Source: JBNFVY01 sp049943335 (lineage in GTDB: Bacteria; Pseudomonadota; Alphaproteobacteria; Rhodobacterales; Rhodobacteraceae). Taken from it: a stretch of 64,000 nucleotides of DNA. Shown here in pieces: positions 16,632 to 25,494 of the stretch; positions within the stretch are counted from its first letter, which is position 1, and every line of letters starts with the position of its first letter. The translations under genes were made by a program, and so were the position numbers. The stretch is taken from positions 19,076 to 83,075 of the forward strand of contig NZ_JBNFVY010000012.1 of the NCBI RefSeq assembly GCF_049943335.1, in the 5' to 3' direction. Below the pieces are notes generated by a model. The model did not search any database. It was not told where the DNA came from and saw nothing but the letters and a program-made list of their open reading frames with translations.

Positions 16632-18035
16632 ATGGCACGAATAGGGTTGTACGGGCTGGGGGTGATGGGCGCGAACCTGGCCCTGAACATTGCCGATAGC
16701 GGGTTCGATGTGGCGGTGTCGAACCGCTCGCAGGATGCGATTGACCGGTTCGCCGATATGGCCGCGGCGCAGGGCCTGGCGGGGCGCGTTGTGGCCCAGC
16801 CCGATCTGGCCGCCCTGGTGGGCGCGCTCGATCAGCCGCGCTCGGTCATCGTCATGGTCGCCGCCAGCGCGGTAGACGCGGTGATCGCAGATCTTGCGCC
16901 GCTCTTGTCGCAAGGCGATACGATCATCGACGCGGGCAATGCCAATTTCCACGACACGCGCCGGCGCGAGGGCGCGATGCGCGAGCGCGGTTTGCACTTT
17001 ATCGGCATGGGCGTGTCGGGGGGCGAAGAGGGCGCGCGCCACGGGCCATCCATCATGGTTGGCGGCGCCAAAGCCAGTTATGCCCCGATCCGCGATATCA
17101 TCGAAGCGATCAGCGCCAAGTACCAGGGCCAGCCCTGCGCCGCCCATCTGGGCCCCGATGGCGCGGGCCATTTCGTCAAGACCGTGCATAACGGCATCGA
17201 ATACGCCGATATGCAGATCATTGCGGAAGTCTACGGCCTTTTGCGCGATGGCGCCGGCTGGCCCCCTGCGCGCATCGGCCAGCTGTTTGAACGGTGGAAC
17301 AAAGGGCCGCTGCAAAGCTATCTGATCGAAATCACCGGCAAGGTGCTGCAGGCCACAGACCCGGCCACCGGCGGGCCGGTCGTGGATGTGATCGTGGATG
17401 CGGCGGGCCAGAAAGGCACCGGCCGCTGGACCGTGATCGAAGCGCTGTCTCTGGGCCAGTCGGCCTCCAGCATCGAAGCGGCCGTGGCCGCGCGCAGCTG
17501 GTCGGCCCTGCGCCGCGCGCGCGCCCATGGGCAAGAGCTGTTTGGCGCGATCGAGCCCGGTGACATTCCCGGCGAAGAGGCGCTTGAGCAAGCCCTGCTG
17601 GCCGCCAAGGTCATCGCCTATTCCCAGGGGTTTTCGCTGCTTCAGGCGGCGTCGGACGAATACGGCTGGTCGCTGGATCTGGCGCGCTGCGCTGAAATAT
17701 GGCGCGCCGGCTGCATCATCCGATCGGCGCTGCTGGACGATATGGCCAACGCCGTGCGCGACGGGCTGCCCGAAGGCCAGTTGATCTTTGCCCCGTCCTT
17801 TGGCGACGCGATGCAGACCGGGGCGCGCGCGCTGCGCAGCGTGGTCTCTGGCGCCGCGCTCAAGGGGCTGCCGGTGCCCGCCTTTTCGGGCGCCCTGGCG
17901 TTTTTCGACACCATGCGGCAGGCGCGCGGATCGGCCAACCTGATCCAGGCCCAGCGCGACTTTTTCGGCGCCCACGGCTTTGTGCGGCTGGATGACGCCC
18001 GCCGCGATCAGCATGGGCCCTGGGGTCAGGGCTGA
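16632..18035 (+). CDS. gnd: 6-phosphogluconate dehydrogenase, decarboxylating
   Basis: A 467-residue enzyme of the oxidative pentose phosphate pathway that makes ribulose 5-phosphate, CO2 and NADPH. The Rossmann motif GLGVMGANLALN is at about residues 7-18. The substrate signature GVSGGEEGARHGPS and the catalytic Lys/Asn of FVKTVHNGIEYADMQ (about residues 180-195) are intact. The start at 16632 gives the standard N terminus; twenty upstream residues in frame are not conserved-looking. Divergent from the NUDIX gene, convergent with hrpB. Confidence 0.95.
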   Translation: MARIGLYGLGVMGANLALNIADSGFDVAVSNRSQDAIDRFADMAAAQGLAGRVVAQPDLAALVGALDQPRSVIVMVAASAVDAVIADLAPLLSQGDTIIDAGNANFHDTRRREGAMRERGLHFIGMGVSGGEEGARHGPSIMVGGAKASYAPIRDIIEAISAKYQGQPCAAHLGPDGAGHFVKTVHNGIEYADMQIIAEVYGLLRDGAGWPPARIGQLFERWNKGPLQSYLIEITGKVLQATDPATGGPVVDVIVDAAGQKGTGRWTVIEALSLGQSASSIEAAVAARSWSALRRARAHGQELFGAIEPGDIPGEEALEQALLAAKVIAYSQGFSLLQAASDEYGWSLDLARCAEIWRAGCIIRSALLDDMANAVRDGLPEGQLIFAPSFGDAMQTGARALRSVVSGAALKGLPVPAFSGALAFFDTMRQARGSANLIQAQRDFFGAHGFVRLDDARRDQHGPWGQG

Positions 18036-18098
18036 GGGAGAGCAGGGCCTGAGGGAGCGGGGCCGACGATTGCGGGCTTGAGTGTTGCGGGCTGATCG

Positions 18099-20570
18099 CT
18101 ATTTGCGCGGTTTGGCCCGCAGGGTCGGATCGGCCTGCGTCGGATCTTCGGGCCAGGGGTGCTTGGGGTAGCGTCCGCGCATATCCTTGCGCACATCCGC
18201 ATAAGACGTCTTCCAGAACCCCGGCAGGTCCATGGTGGTCTGCACGGGGCGGTGCGCCGGTGAGGTCAGCGTCACCCGCAGCGGCGTGTGCGCGGGGCCC
18301 ACGGTGGGGTGGGTGGATGTGCCGAACATCTCTTGGATGCGGGCGGTAATCTGCGGGTGCTCGCCTGCGTAGTCGATCGGGATTTCGCGGCCCAGCGGCG
18401 TGGTGAACCGGGCCGGGACGGCAGCGTCCAGCGCCTGCATCTGGGCATAATCCAGCCGTGCGCGCAGGGCCGGTAGCAGATCAAAGACCTTCCACTGGGC
18501 CGCGGTCTTGATATTGCCCAGAAACGGCAGCAGCCAGTCTTCGGCGCGTTCAAGGAGGGCGGTTTCGGACATGTCCGGGTACCCTTCGCCCATCAGCGCC
18601 ACGCGCGCGCAAAACCGGCGCGCCGCGTTCGACATCGGCAGCCCCAGGGCACGCACCCCGTCCAGCATGGCGCGGGCCACCGCGTCATCGGGCGCGTCTT
18701 TCCATTGCCGGTCATCCAGAACCAGCGCGCCAAAGCGTTCCTGGCGGCGGGCCATGACGCGCCCTGCGCGCCCGTCCCATTCGCAGATGTCGTGCCAGCC
18801 GATCTGCGCGCCGAAAAGCCCGCGCAATTCGGCCTCGCTCAGCGCGCTGGCCTGGCGGATGCGCGCCTCGCGCGGGGCGCCGTCGGTATCGGTGACCACG
18901 ATCAGCCGCTGCCCGGCCAGCGCATCGCTTTGGTCCATCACCGCGCCCTTGCCGCCCGATAGCAGGTAGCGCGCCTCGTCGCCCTTGCGGCGCAGGCCGA
19001 TGCGGTCGGGATAGGCCAGAGCGGCCATTTCACCGGCGCTCATGGCGGGGGCATCGGGCAGAGTGCGCGCAAGGCGCTTGGCTTCGGCGCGAATGCGGTG
19101 CAGCGCGCCCGTGTTCGCGGTGCTGGCCCCATTTCCGGCCCCGTCGCTGGCCCCGCTTCGTCCCCCCCTGTCTGGGCGGGTGCCGTCACGCAGGGCGCGC
19201 AGGCGCAGCGACAGATCCACCCCGGCGCCGCGCAGCGGGTCGCGGTCGGCCAGCAGCGCGGCAAGCGGCGCCGCCTGGCGCCCGGCCACCGCCAGCATAT
19301 GCCCCAGACGCGGGTGCAGCGGCAGGGCGGCCAGCTTGCGCCCGTGCGCGGTGATCGTGTGCCCGTCCAATGCGCCCAGCATGCCCAGCAGGGCGCGGGC
19401 TTCGGCAAAGGCGCCCTCGGGGGGTGGGGTCAGAAAGGGAAGCTGATCGGGGGTCGCGCCCCACAGCGCCAGCTCAAGCGCCAGGCTGGACAGATCGGCG
19501 GTTTCGATTTCGGGCGGGGCATAGGCACGAAGCGCGCCTTCTTCGCCGCGCGTCCACAACCGATAGCACACGCCTTCGGCCACACGTCCCGCGCGCCCGC
19601 GCCGCTGCTCGGCCTCGGCCCGGCTGACCCGTTCAGTCACCAGCCGTGACATGCCGCTGCCCGGATCGAACCGCGCCCGCCGCGCCAGCCCGCCGTCCAC
19701 GACCACGCGAATATCTTCGATCGTCAGTGACGTTTCGGCAATCGATGTCGCCAGCACCACCTTGCGCCCGCGCGGCATCGGTGCAATCGCCGCGCGCTGC
19801 TTGTCGAACGCCATCGCCCCGAACAGCGGCCGCACCGCCACGTCATCGGGCAAGCGGCCGGCCAGGCTGGCCTCGACGCGGCGAATTTCGCGCTCGCCGG
19901 GCAAGAACACCAGAACGCCGCCGCTGTGTTCGCCGATGGCGCGCACCACCGCATCTGCTACCAGCCGCTCTTGGCGCGTGTCGCGCGCGGGCCGCGCCAG
20001 CCATTCGATCGCGACCGGAAACGCCCGCCCTTGCGAGGTGATCACCGGCGCATCGTCCAACATCGCGGCCACCGGTTCGGCGTCCAGCGTGGCCGACATC
20101 ACCACGATGGCCAGATCTTCGCGCAGCGCGCCGCGCACCTCCCAGGCCAGCGCCAGACCCAGATCGCCGTTCAGCGAGCGTTCGTGGAATTCATCGAAGA
20201 TCAGCACGCCGATCCCTTCAAGCCCCGGATCGCTCTGGATCATGCGGGTCAGGATACCTTCGGTCACCACTTCGATCCGTGTCGCTTTTGACACGCGCGC
20301 CTCGCCGCGCACCCGGTAGCCCACCGTTTTGCCCACCGGTTCGCCCAGCGTCTGGGCCATGCGCTCGGCGGCGGCGCGCGCCGCCAAACGGCGCGGCTCA
20401 AGCATCACGATCCGGCCCGCCGCGCCCGCGCGCAGCAACGCCAGAGGCACCCGCGTGGTCTTGCCCGCGCCGGGCGGCGCCTGCAAAACCGCGCGCCCAT
20501 GCGTCTTGACCGCCGCGCAAAGGGCGCCAAGCACATCATCCACCGGCAGGATATCGGAAAACCCATCCAT
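18099..20570 (-). CDS. hrpB: ATP-dependent helicase HrpB
   Basis: An 823-residue DExH-box helicase of the HrpB family. Walker A is APPGAGKTT (about residues 35-43), the DExH box is FDEFHER, and motif III is SATL. Motif VI reads QRRGRAGRVAEG. The C-terminal HrpB-specific domain is present to the end (a DLPGFWKTSYADVRKDM stretch near residue 785). RNA-dependent ATPase; physiological role poorly known. Length is normal. It is divergent from meaB with a 181-bp gap. Confidence 0.94.
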   Translation of the reverse strand: MDGFSDILPVDDVLGALCAAVKTHGRAVLQAPPGAGKTTRVPLALLRAGAAGRIVMLEPRRLAARAAAERMAQTLGEPVGKTVGYRVRGEARVSKATRIEVVTEGILTRMIQSDPGLEGIGVLIFDEFHERSLNGDLGLALAWEVRGALREDLAIVVMSATLDAEPVAAMLDDAPVITSQGRAFPVAIEWLARPARDTRQERLVADAVVRAIGEHSGGVLVFLPGEREIRRVEASLAGRLPDDVAVRPLFGAMAFDKQRAAIAPMPRGRKVVLATSIAETSLTIEDIRVVVDGGLARRARFDPGSGMSRLVTERVSRAEAEQRRGRAGRVAEGVCYRLWTRGEEGALRAYAPPEIETADLSSLALELALWGATPDQLPFLTPPPEGAFAEARALLGMLGALDGHTITAHGRKLAALPLHPRLGHMLAVAGRQAAPLAALLADRDPLRGAGVDLSLRLRALRDGTRPDRGGRSGASDGAGNGASTANTGALHRIRAEAKRLARTLPDAPAMSAGEMAALAYPDRIGLRRKGDEARYLLSGGKGAVMDQSDALAGQRLIVVTDTDGAPREARIRQASALSEAELRGLFGAQIGWHDICEWDGRAGRVMARRQERFGALVLDDRQWKDAPDDAVARAMLDGVRALGLPMSNAARRFCARVALMGEGYPDMSETALLERAEDWLLPFLGNIKTAAQWKVFDLLPALRARLDYAQMQALDAAVPARFTTPLGREIPIDYAGEHPQITARIQEMFGTSTHPTVGPAHTPLRVTLTSPAHRPVQTTMDLPGFWKTSYADVRKDMRGRYPKHPWPEDPTQADPTLRAKPRK

Positions 20571-20751
20571 CCGCCGCGCATACCACGCCTTCTACGTCTG
20601 TGAAATATCCCCGCGCCAGGCCCGCCGCGCCAGCTTGGGTGCGCCCGGCCCAAGGCTGCGCGCCGCCGGTGTTCACAGAGATCCACAGGCAAAATGGCGC
20701 GCGGGCACGCGGTGTCTGGACACCCACTGCGCCATCGGCCAAAAAGCCCCC

Positions 20752-21783
20752 ATGACCGATCTGGCCCAACGCATCCTCAATGGGGAACGGCGCGCCCTTG
20801 CGCGCGCAATCACCCTGGTTGAATCCGCCCGCGACGATCACCGCGCGCAGGCTGGCGCGCTTTTGGCGCAGCTGGCGAAATCGAACCGGCAGGCCCTGCG
20901 TATCGGGCTGTCGGGCACGCCGGGCGTGGGCAAATCCACCTTTATCGAAGCCTTTGGCATGATGCTGACCGGGCAGGGGCTGCGCGTTGCCGTGTTGGCG
21001 GTCGATCCGTCGTCGGCGCGCACCGGCGGGTCAATCCTGGGCGACAAGACCCGGATGGAGCGCCTTTCGCGCGATCCCAATGCCTTTATCCGCCCCTCGC
21101 CCAGCCGGTCCGAACTGGGCGGCGTGGCCCGGCGCACGCGCGAAGCTGTTGCGCTGTGCGAAGCGGCCGGCTTTGACGTGGTGCTGATCGAAACCGTTGG
21201 CGTAGGGCAGTCCGAAACGGTGGTGGCCGACATGTCCGATCTGTTCTTGCTGCTGCTCGCCCCGGCGGGCGGCGACGAATTGCAGGGCGTCAAGCGCGGC
21301 ATCATGGAAATCGCCGACATCATCCTTGTGAACAAGGCCGATGGCGATCTGAAAGCCACCGCCACGCGCACCTGCGCCGATTACGCCGGGGCGCTGCGCC
21401 TGTTGCGCAAACGCCCCTATGATCCCGACGGGTTTCCCAAGGCCCAGACGGTTTCGGCGGTTGAAGGGGCCGGGCTGGCGAAGGCGTGGGAAGAAATCCA
21501 GACCCTGATCAACTGGCGCAAGGCCCACGGCCATTGGGAAGCGCGCCGCGCGGCCCAGGCGCGCCACTGGTTCGAAGAAGAACTGCGCCAGGCCCTGCTG
21601 GCCGAACTTTCCCGCCCCGGCCCGGTGCGCGACACGGTTCGTCGCCTCGGGGCGCAGGTCGAAGCGGGCGAACTGGCCCCCTCGGCCGCCGTCGATCAGG
21701 CGCTGGCGGCGATGGGGCGCGAAAGCCCAGGGCAGGGCGCGAAAGCGCAGGGCGAGGCGCGAAAAACCCGCCATCGCGCTTGA
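20752..21783 (+). CDS. meaB: methylmalonyl-CoA mutase-associated GTPase MeaB
   Basis: A 343-residue G3E-family GTPase that protects and reloads the adenosylcobalamin-dependent methylmalonyl-CoA (or ethylmalonyl-CoA) mutase. It shows the P-loop GTPGVGKST (about residues 54-62), VDPSSARTGGSILGDKTRM (about 84-102), ETVGVGQSE and the base-specificity motif NKADGD. The long upstream extension of the open frame is not family-like; the ATG at 20752 gives the usual N terminus. Consistent with the ethylmalonyl-CoA or propionyl-CoA pathway in Rhodobacterales. The mutase gene is not in the window. Confidence 0.94.
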   Translation: MTDLAQRILNGERRALARAITLVESARDDHRAQAGALLAQLAKSNRQALRIGLSGTPGVGKSTFIEAFGMMLTGQGLRVAVLAVDPSSARTGGSILGDKTRMERLSRDPNAFIRPSPSRSELGGVARRTREAVALCEAAGFDVVLIETVGVGQSETVVADMSDLFLLLLAPAGGDELQGVKRGIMEIADIILVNKADGDLKATATRTCADYAGALRLLRKRPYDPDGFPKAQTVSAVEGAGLAKAWEEIQTLINWRKAHGHWEARRAAQARHWFEEELRQALLAELSRPGPVRDTVRRLGAQVEAGELAPSAAVDQALAAMGRESPGQGAKAQGEARKTRHRA

Positions 21784-21825
21784 CGCACCCGCGATTCCCC
21801 CGTAAAGGACCCGGACGGAATTCAG

Positions 21826-21850
21826 GGCACGGCCTTTGGCGGTGCCTTTT
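21826..21850 (+). terminator. Rho-independent terminator after meaB
   Basis: GGCACGGCC and GGCGGTGCC form a nine-pair stem with a single G-G mismatch around a TTT loop, followed by TTTT. It lies 43 bases after the meaB stop and before the rpmB leader. Confidence 0.7.
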
Positions 21851-21921
21851 CACATTCGAGGCCGCGTCATCCGCGGCACCCATGTCTGAAAAGACGTAAG
21901 CTGAGACGAAGGAGCGAAGGC

Positions 21922-22209
21922 ATGTCGCGCCGTTGCGAACTGACCGGAAAAGGGCCGATGACTGGCAACAATGTCAGCCACGCCAACAACAAGACCAAGC
22001 GCCGGTTCCTGCCGAACCTGAACGATGTGACCTTGATGTCGGAAGCCCTGGGCCGCCCCGTCAAGCTGCGCATCTCGGCAGCTGCGCTGCGCACCGTGGA
22101 CCATCGCGGTGGCATCGACGCCTTCCTGGCGAAAGCCAAGGACGTCGAACTGTCGGCCAATGCGCTGAAAATCAAGAAAGAGATCGCCAAGCTTCAGGCC
22201 ACTGCCTGA
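21922..22209 (+). CDS. rpmB: 50S ribosomal protein L28
   Basis: A 95-residue bL28 protein. The start MSRRCELTGKGPMTGNNVSH is the classic L28 N terminus, and the body (NNKTKRRFLPNL) matches the family. Alphaproteobacterial L28 is longer than the 78-residue enterobacterial form, as here. A GAAGGAG site precedes the ATG. A small hairpin (21863-21876, GCCGCG/CGCGGC) lies in the short leader and might be an autoregulatory structure. A terminator follows at 22383. Confidence 0.97.
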   Translation: MSRRCELTGKGPMTGNNVSHANNKTKRRFLPNLNDVTLMSEALGRPVKLRISAAALRTVDHRGGIDAFLAKAKDVELSANALKIKKEIAKLQATA

Positions 22210-22382
22210 TCGCTTTGCGGCGTCGCACCGGGGGATTATCCAGGTGATGACCCGGGTGATGGCATGGTTTGACCGCGTTGGTTGATCGGCCTGCTTGATT
22301 GGTTCGTTTGACTGGGCTGATTAACTGGGTTGCGTCCCCGCCCTGCGGGATCACGCAGCCGGATCGCTGCGCCACATGATCG

Positions 22383-22411
22383 AAAAAGGCTCCGCTCTGG
22401 CGGGGCTTTTT
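22383..22411 (+). terminator. Rho-independent terminator after rpmB
   Basis: AAAAAGGCTCCGC, a TCTG loop, then GCGGGGCTTTTT. The stem has one G-T pair and is flanked by A and T runs, so it could act in both directions. Because it lies at the start of the open frame at 22376, the next gene must begin downstream of it. Confidence 0.8.
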
Positions 22412-22468
22412 GCGTTGGGGCACCATGTCGCAATGGCATTCCCGCACTGGAATGTTTATCTGGGCCTC

Positions 22469-22819
22469 ATGATGCTTTTGCGCCCCATATGCGCGCTGTT
22501 TCTGGCGCTGACGATCACGCTCACCTCGGGTGCGTTGGCGCTGGCGCGCGGGAACACGCAGGTCGGGGTGGGGCAAATGGCGCTCTGCACCGGTAGCGGG
22601 ACCACGATCGTCACCGTCGATGCCGATGGTCAGCCCGTCGGCCCCAGTCACTATTGCCCCGATTGCGCGCTTGGCGCGTTCTTTATGCCGCAGGCCACGG
22701 CAGGCGCGCTGGCGGTGACACCTGTGGCCAGTCGCTTGGCTGTGGTTGCGCTGACGCCGTCGTTCTTGTCTGTTGAAACCGCCGATCCGTCGGCGCGGGG
22801 GCCGCCCGGCGCGCTCTGA
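22469..22819 (+). CDS. small Cys-containing exported protein, DUF2946-like
   Basis: About 116 residues. A hydrophobic N-terminal signal segment (MMLLRPICALFLALTITL) ends near ALALARG. It is followed by a short domain with two Cys-containing elements, MALCTGSG and HYCPDCALG, an arrangement seen in small exported proteins found next to copper chaperones. The start is uncertain (22433, 22469 or 22472 are all possible); the terminator at 22383 rules out the longest frame. The copper chaperone gene follows after 40 bases, so a role in copper handling is likely but inferred. Confidence 0.6.
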   Translation: MMLLRPICALFLALTITLTSGALALARGNTQVGVGQMALCTGSGTTIVTVDADGQPVGPSHYCPDCALGAFFMPQATAGALAVTPVASRLAVVALTPSFLSVETADPSARGPPGAL

Positions 22820-22859
22820 TTTCCCAACGTTTTCAATGTTTTGCAAAAGGAGTGACATC

Positions 22860-23366
22860 ATGTCTCTCAAATATACGCTTGTCGCCGCGCTGCTGGCCGC
22901 CACCCCCGCTCTCGCCGATATCGAAATCGTCGATCCCTATGCCCGCGCTTCGGGCATGTCTGCCAAGGCCGGGGCCGCCTTCTTTGAAATCCGCAACACC
23001 GGCGATACCGACGACCGGCTGGTCGACGCGGCCGCGAACATCTCGCAACGGGTCGAATTGCATACCCACAAGGACATGGGCGATGGCGTCATGAAGATGA
23101 TGCATGTGCCCGAAGGGTTTGCCGTGCCCGCCGGGGGCAGTCACACGCTGCAGCGCGGCGGCGATCATGTCATGTTCATGGGCCTGAAAGAGCCGATGGA
23201 ACAGGGCGATGTGATCAACGTTACGCTGACCTTTGAACAGGCCGGTGACGTGGTGGTTGAAATCCCCGTCGATCTTGAACGCAAGCCGATGCACGGTGCC
23301 ATGAATCACGGCGACATGAAGCATGGCGACATGAAAAAGAACGGCATGACCGAGATGTCGAGCTGA
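22860..23366 (+). CDS. periplasmic copper chaperone PCu(A)C
   Basis: A 168-residue exported copper-binding protein that delivers Cu(I) for cytochrome oxidase assembly. The signal peptide is cleaved after ATPALA (about residue 19). The family copper motif, a His-Met-rich set spread over about 35 residues, is present (HTHKDMGDGVMKMMH at about residues 62-76, and HVMFM). The C-terminal tail adds extra His and Met residues (MHGAMNHGDMKHGDM), a feature of some family members that can bind further copper. Start chosen behind AAGGAG. Confidence 0.93.
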   Translation: MSLKYTLVAALLAATPALADIEIVDPYARASGMSAKAGAAFFEIRNTGDTDDRLVDAAANISQRVELHTHKDMGDGVMKMMHVPEGFAVPAGGSHTLQRGGDHVMFMGLKEPMEQGDVINVTLTFEQAGDVVVEIPVDLERKPMHGAMNHGDMKHGDMKKNGMTEMSS

Positions 23367-23402
23367 CCGGCGCGGGGCGGCAACGCCCCGCTGCCCATAT
23401 CG

Positions 23403-23433
23403 CGGCGCGGGGCACCTGCCGGGCGCCGTTTTT
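23403..23433 (+). terminator. Rho-independent terminator after the copper chaperone gene
   Basis: The arms CGGCGC and GCGCCG are followed directly by TTTTT. A second GC hairpin (CGGGGCG, GCAA, CGCCCCG) lies just before it at 23375-23392. Confidence 0.65.
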
Positions 23434-23568
23434 CGTGTCGCCCCCAGCTTTGATGCCCAGTCTTGATGCGCCCAGCCTTGTTGCCCCCGGATTTCAGTGT
23501 GTCTGGGGCCTTGGCCCGCCCGGACACAGCCCCTGGATCTGCGGCCCGTCTGGCGTCAGGATTTCTGG

Positions 23569-23628
23569 CCCCAGCAACCTTCGCCCCAGCAACCTTCGCC
23601 CCGGCACCTCTGGCCCCGGCAGCTCTGG
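23569..23628 (+). repeat. 15-bp tandem repeat, four units
   Basis: Two identical units CCCCAGCAACCTTCG (23569-23583 and 23584-23598) are followed by two diverged units, CCCCGGCACCTCTGG and CCCCGGCAGCTCTGG. The array ends two bases before the sirtuin stop codon, in the convergent gap between the copper chaperone and the sirtuin. No gene reads through it. Confidence 0.9.
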
Positions 23629-23630
23629 AT

Positions 23631-24344
23631 TCAGCGCGCCAGAACCTCGGCGACCCAGGCCGGGACGATCTCGCTCGCCGGGCCATAGCGCGAGGCGACG
23701 AAATCAGTCGCCACGTCCGACGGTTCCAGGTTTAACTCTAGCGTGACAGCCCCGATGTCGCGGGCCATGGCGGCAAATCCGGCCGCCGGATAGACATTGC
23801 CCGACGTGCCGATCGCCACGAACAGATCGCAGCCTGTAATCGCGTCGGTGATCTGGTCCATGTGATAGGGAATTTCGCCGAACCACACCACGTCCGGGCG
23901 CCCGGCGGGGGCGGCGCAAGACGGGCAGGGGTGGTGCGGCTGCATGTCTTCGGGGGCGTCCCAGCGGTGCCCGCACCCACCACACAGCGCGCGCATCAGC
24001 TGGCCGTGCATATGGATCACGTCGCGGCTGCCCGCCTGTTCGTGCAGATCGTCCACGTTTTGCGTCACCAGCGTCAGCCGGTCGCCCATGGCGCCCTGCA
24101 ATTCAGCCAGCGCCGCATGGGCCGCGTTATGCGCCGCATCCCGCAGGTTCGCCCGGCGCGCGTTGTAAAACCCCTGAACAAAGGCCGGGTTGCGCGCATA
24201 TCCTTCGGGCGTTGCCACCTCGTTCAGGTCGTATTTGGTCCACAAGCCGTCCTTGTCGCGGAACGTGCCCAGCCCGCTTTCGGCCGACACGCCCGCGCCG
24301 GTCAGAACGACGATCCGGTCTCTGGTGCTTATCATGGCGGGCAT
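23631..24344 (-). CDS. cobB: NAD-dependent protein deacylase, Sir2/CobB family
   Basis: A 237-residue sirtuin. Blocks in order: GAGVSAESGLGTFRD (about residues 13-27), TQNVDDLHEQAG, the catalytic His in HMHGQL, and a zinc site built from CGGCGHRW and CPSCAAP. The stretch FYNARR supplies the Tyr and Arg (YxxR) that mark class III sirtuins able to remove succinyl and malonyl groups. The start at 24344 follows a GGAG site; 24335 is an alternative. Its 5' end is 37 bases from the divergent phosphatase gene. Confidence 0.93.
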   Translation of the reverse strand: MPAMISTRDRIVVLTGAGVSAESGLGTFRDKDGLWTKYDLNEVATPEGYARNPAFVQGFYNARRANLRDAAHNAAHAALAELQGAMGDRLTLVTQNVDDLHEQAGSRDVIHMHGQLMRALCGGCGHRWDAPEDMQPHHPCPSCAAPAGRPDVVWFGEIPYHMDQITDAITGCDLFVAIGTSGNVYPAAGFAAMARDIGAVTLELNLEPSDVATDFVASRYGPASEIVPAWVAEVLAR

Positions 24345-24381
24345 GTTAACCTGCTCCAACCACGATGAAAAGGAGCGCGCC

Positions 24382-24810
24382 GTGATCCTGTTTCTTTGCC
24401 TGGGCAACATCTGCCGCTCGCCCACCGCCGAGGCAATCGCCCGGTTTCTGCGCCCCGACCTGGCCTTTGACAGCGCGGGCACCGGCGGCTGGCACGCGGG
24501 CGAGCCGCCCTATGCCCCGATGCGCGCCACGGCTGCGGCGCGCGGGCTGGACATGTCGGCGTTGCGCGCGCGCCAGATCACCGCGCAAGACTTTCAGCAA
24601 TGCGATTGGATCGTGGCGATGGATGAACAGAACCTGGCCGATGCGCGCGCGGCGCAACCCGCCGGCAGCCGCGCCCGGCTGACCTTGCTGCTGGATCATG
24701 CGCCCGCACTTGGCCTGCGCGATGTGCCCGACCCCTATTACACGCGCGACTTCGACGCCGCTTACGACATCATCGAAGCCGGGGTGACGGGATTTCTGAA
24801 GCCGCTCTGA
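24382..24810 (+). CDS. low molecular weight protein-tyrosine phosphatase
   Basis: A 142-residue enzyme with the catalytic loop CLGNICRSP at residues 6-14 (Cys nucleophile and Arg) and the general-acid motif DPYYTRDFD near residue 117. It starts with GTG at 24382, eight bases after AAGGAG; the ATG frame further upstream reads through the sirtuin promoter and is unlikely. It removes phosphate from protein tyrosines or arginines, or from small aryl phosphates. The gene is convergent with the small periplasmic protein downstream. Confidence 0.92.
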   Translation: MILFLCLGNICRSPTAEAIARFLRPDLAFDSAGTGGWHAGEPPYAPMRATAAARGLDMSALRARQITAQDFQQCDWIVAMDEQNLADARAAQPAGSRARLTLLLDHAPALGLRDVPDPYYTRDFDAAYDIIEAGVTGFLKPL

Positions 24811-24814
24811 GCGG

Positions 24815-25111
24815 TTACGAGCAATAGTCCTGCGCGACCGCGCCAAATGCCTTGTAGCGTTTCCAGAACACCTCGTGGCTGCGGTTGTCCGACTGGCGGA
24901 TGTCCTGTGCTTTCTGGGGGTCTTTGAAAAAGCGCGCGGCCATGCGCTGATCGCCCGTGCTGAGCGTCTGATCGGCGACCTGCTGGATGCAGCCGCACAA
25001 GGCGCGGCTGGCGCTGCGGTCTGATGTCAGACAGGCCCGTTCAATGGTGCCTGCATGGGCGGCGGTTGCGATTACGCTGGCCAGGGCGGCCATCATCAGG
25101 GGGTGCTTCAT
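24815..25111 (-). CDS. small periplasmic protein with four cysteines
   Basis: A 98-residue protein with a signal peptide (MKHPLMMAALASVIATAAHA). The mature part is about 77 residues with four Cys (RACL, CGC, and a C-terminal YCS), probably two disulfides. Proteins of this look in Rhodobacterales genomes are sometimes labelled arginine transporter, but nothing in the sequence supports transport, and I would keep it as unknown. Start chosen at the ATG that begins the signal peptide. Confidence 0.75.
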   Translation of the reverse strand: MKHPLMMAALASVIATAAHAGTIERACLTSDRSASRALCGCIQQVADQTLSTGDQRMAARFFKDPQKAQDIRQSDNRSHEVFWKRYKAFGAVAQDYCS

Positions 25112-25494
25112 GTTTCTGCCTCGATCCGTGCGGGGGGCCTGTTTGTTGATCACAGTGTCTCCCACGCTTGGTTAACCCTGCGTGAATCCATGCCAGAAAC
25201 CGCAACAAAAATCAATCGCGCCGATGGTCCTGGGTGCTCGAACGTAGCGTGGTCGGTAGGGCGGCCGAACGCTGGATGGTCGCTGTTTCATGTTTCGCGC
25301 GCGGATTCCGCCCCGATGCGCCCAGATACACCCAGATACACCCAGAACCGCCCCGATGCGCCCTGATCTGGCCGCCGTTTCCATTCGGCGCGCGCAGCGT
25401 GTCTTTGCCCGTGGCGCCGGGATGTCCGGCGCATCGTGCGGCCAATGTCATCTCCCCTTGCCAATCGGCCGATTCCGCCGCATATCCAGCGGTC
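25112..25494. other. 383-bp gap before lepA, holds a short tandem repeat
   Basis: No gene is seen. At 25321-25350 there are three 10-bp units (CCCAGATACA twice, then CCCAGAACCG). They are bracketed by two exact copies of CCGCCCCGATGCGCCC at 25308-25323 and 25348-25363. The promoters of the divergent small periplasmic gene and lepA must lie here. I could not pick out clear -35/-10 pairs. Confidence 0.7.

Noticed and set aside
16527..18014. 495-codon open frame opposite gnd
   Set aside because: Shadow of gnd, which has all family motifs.
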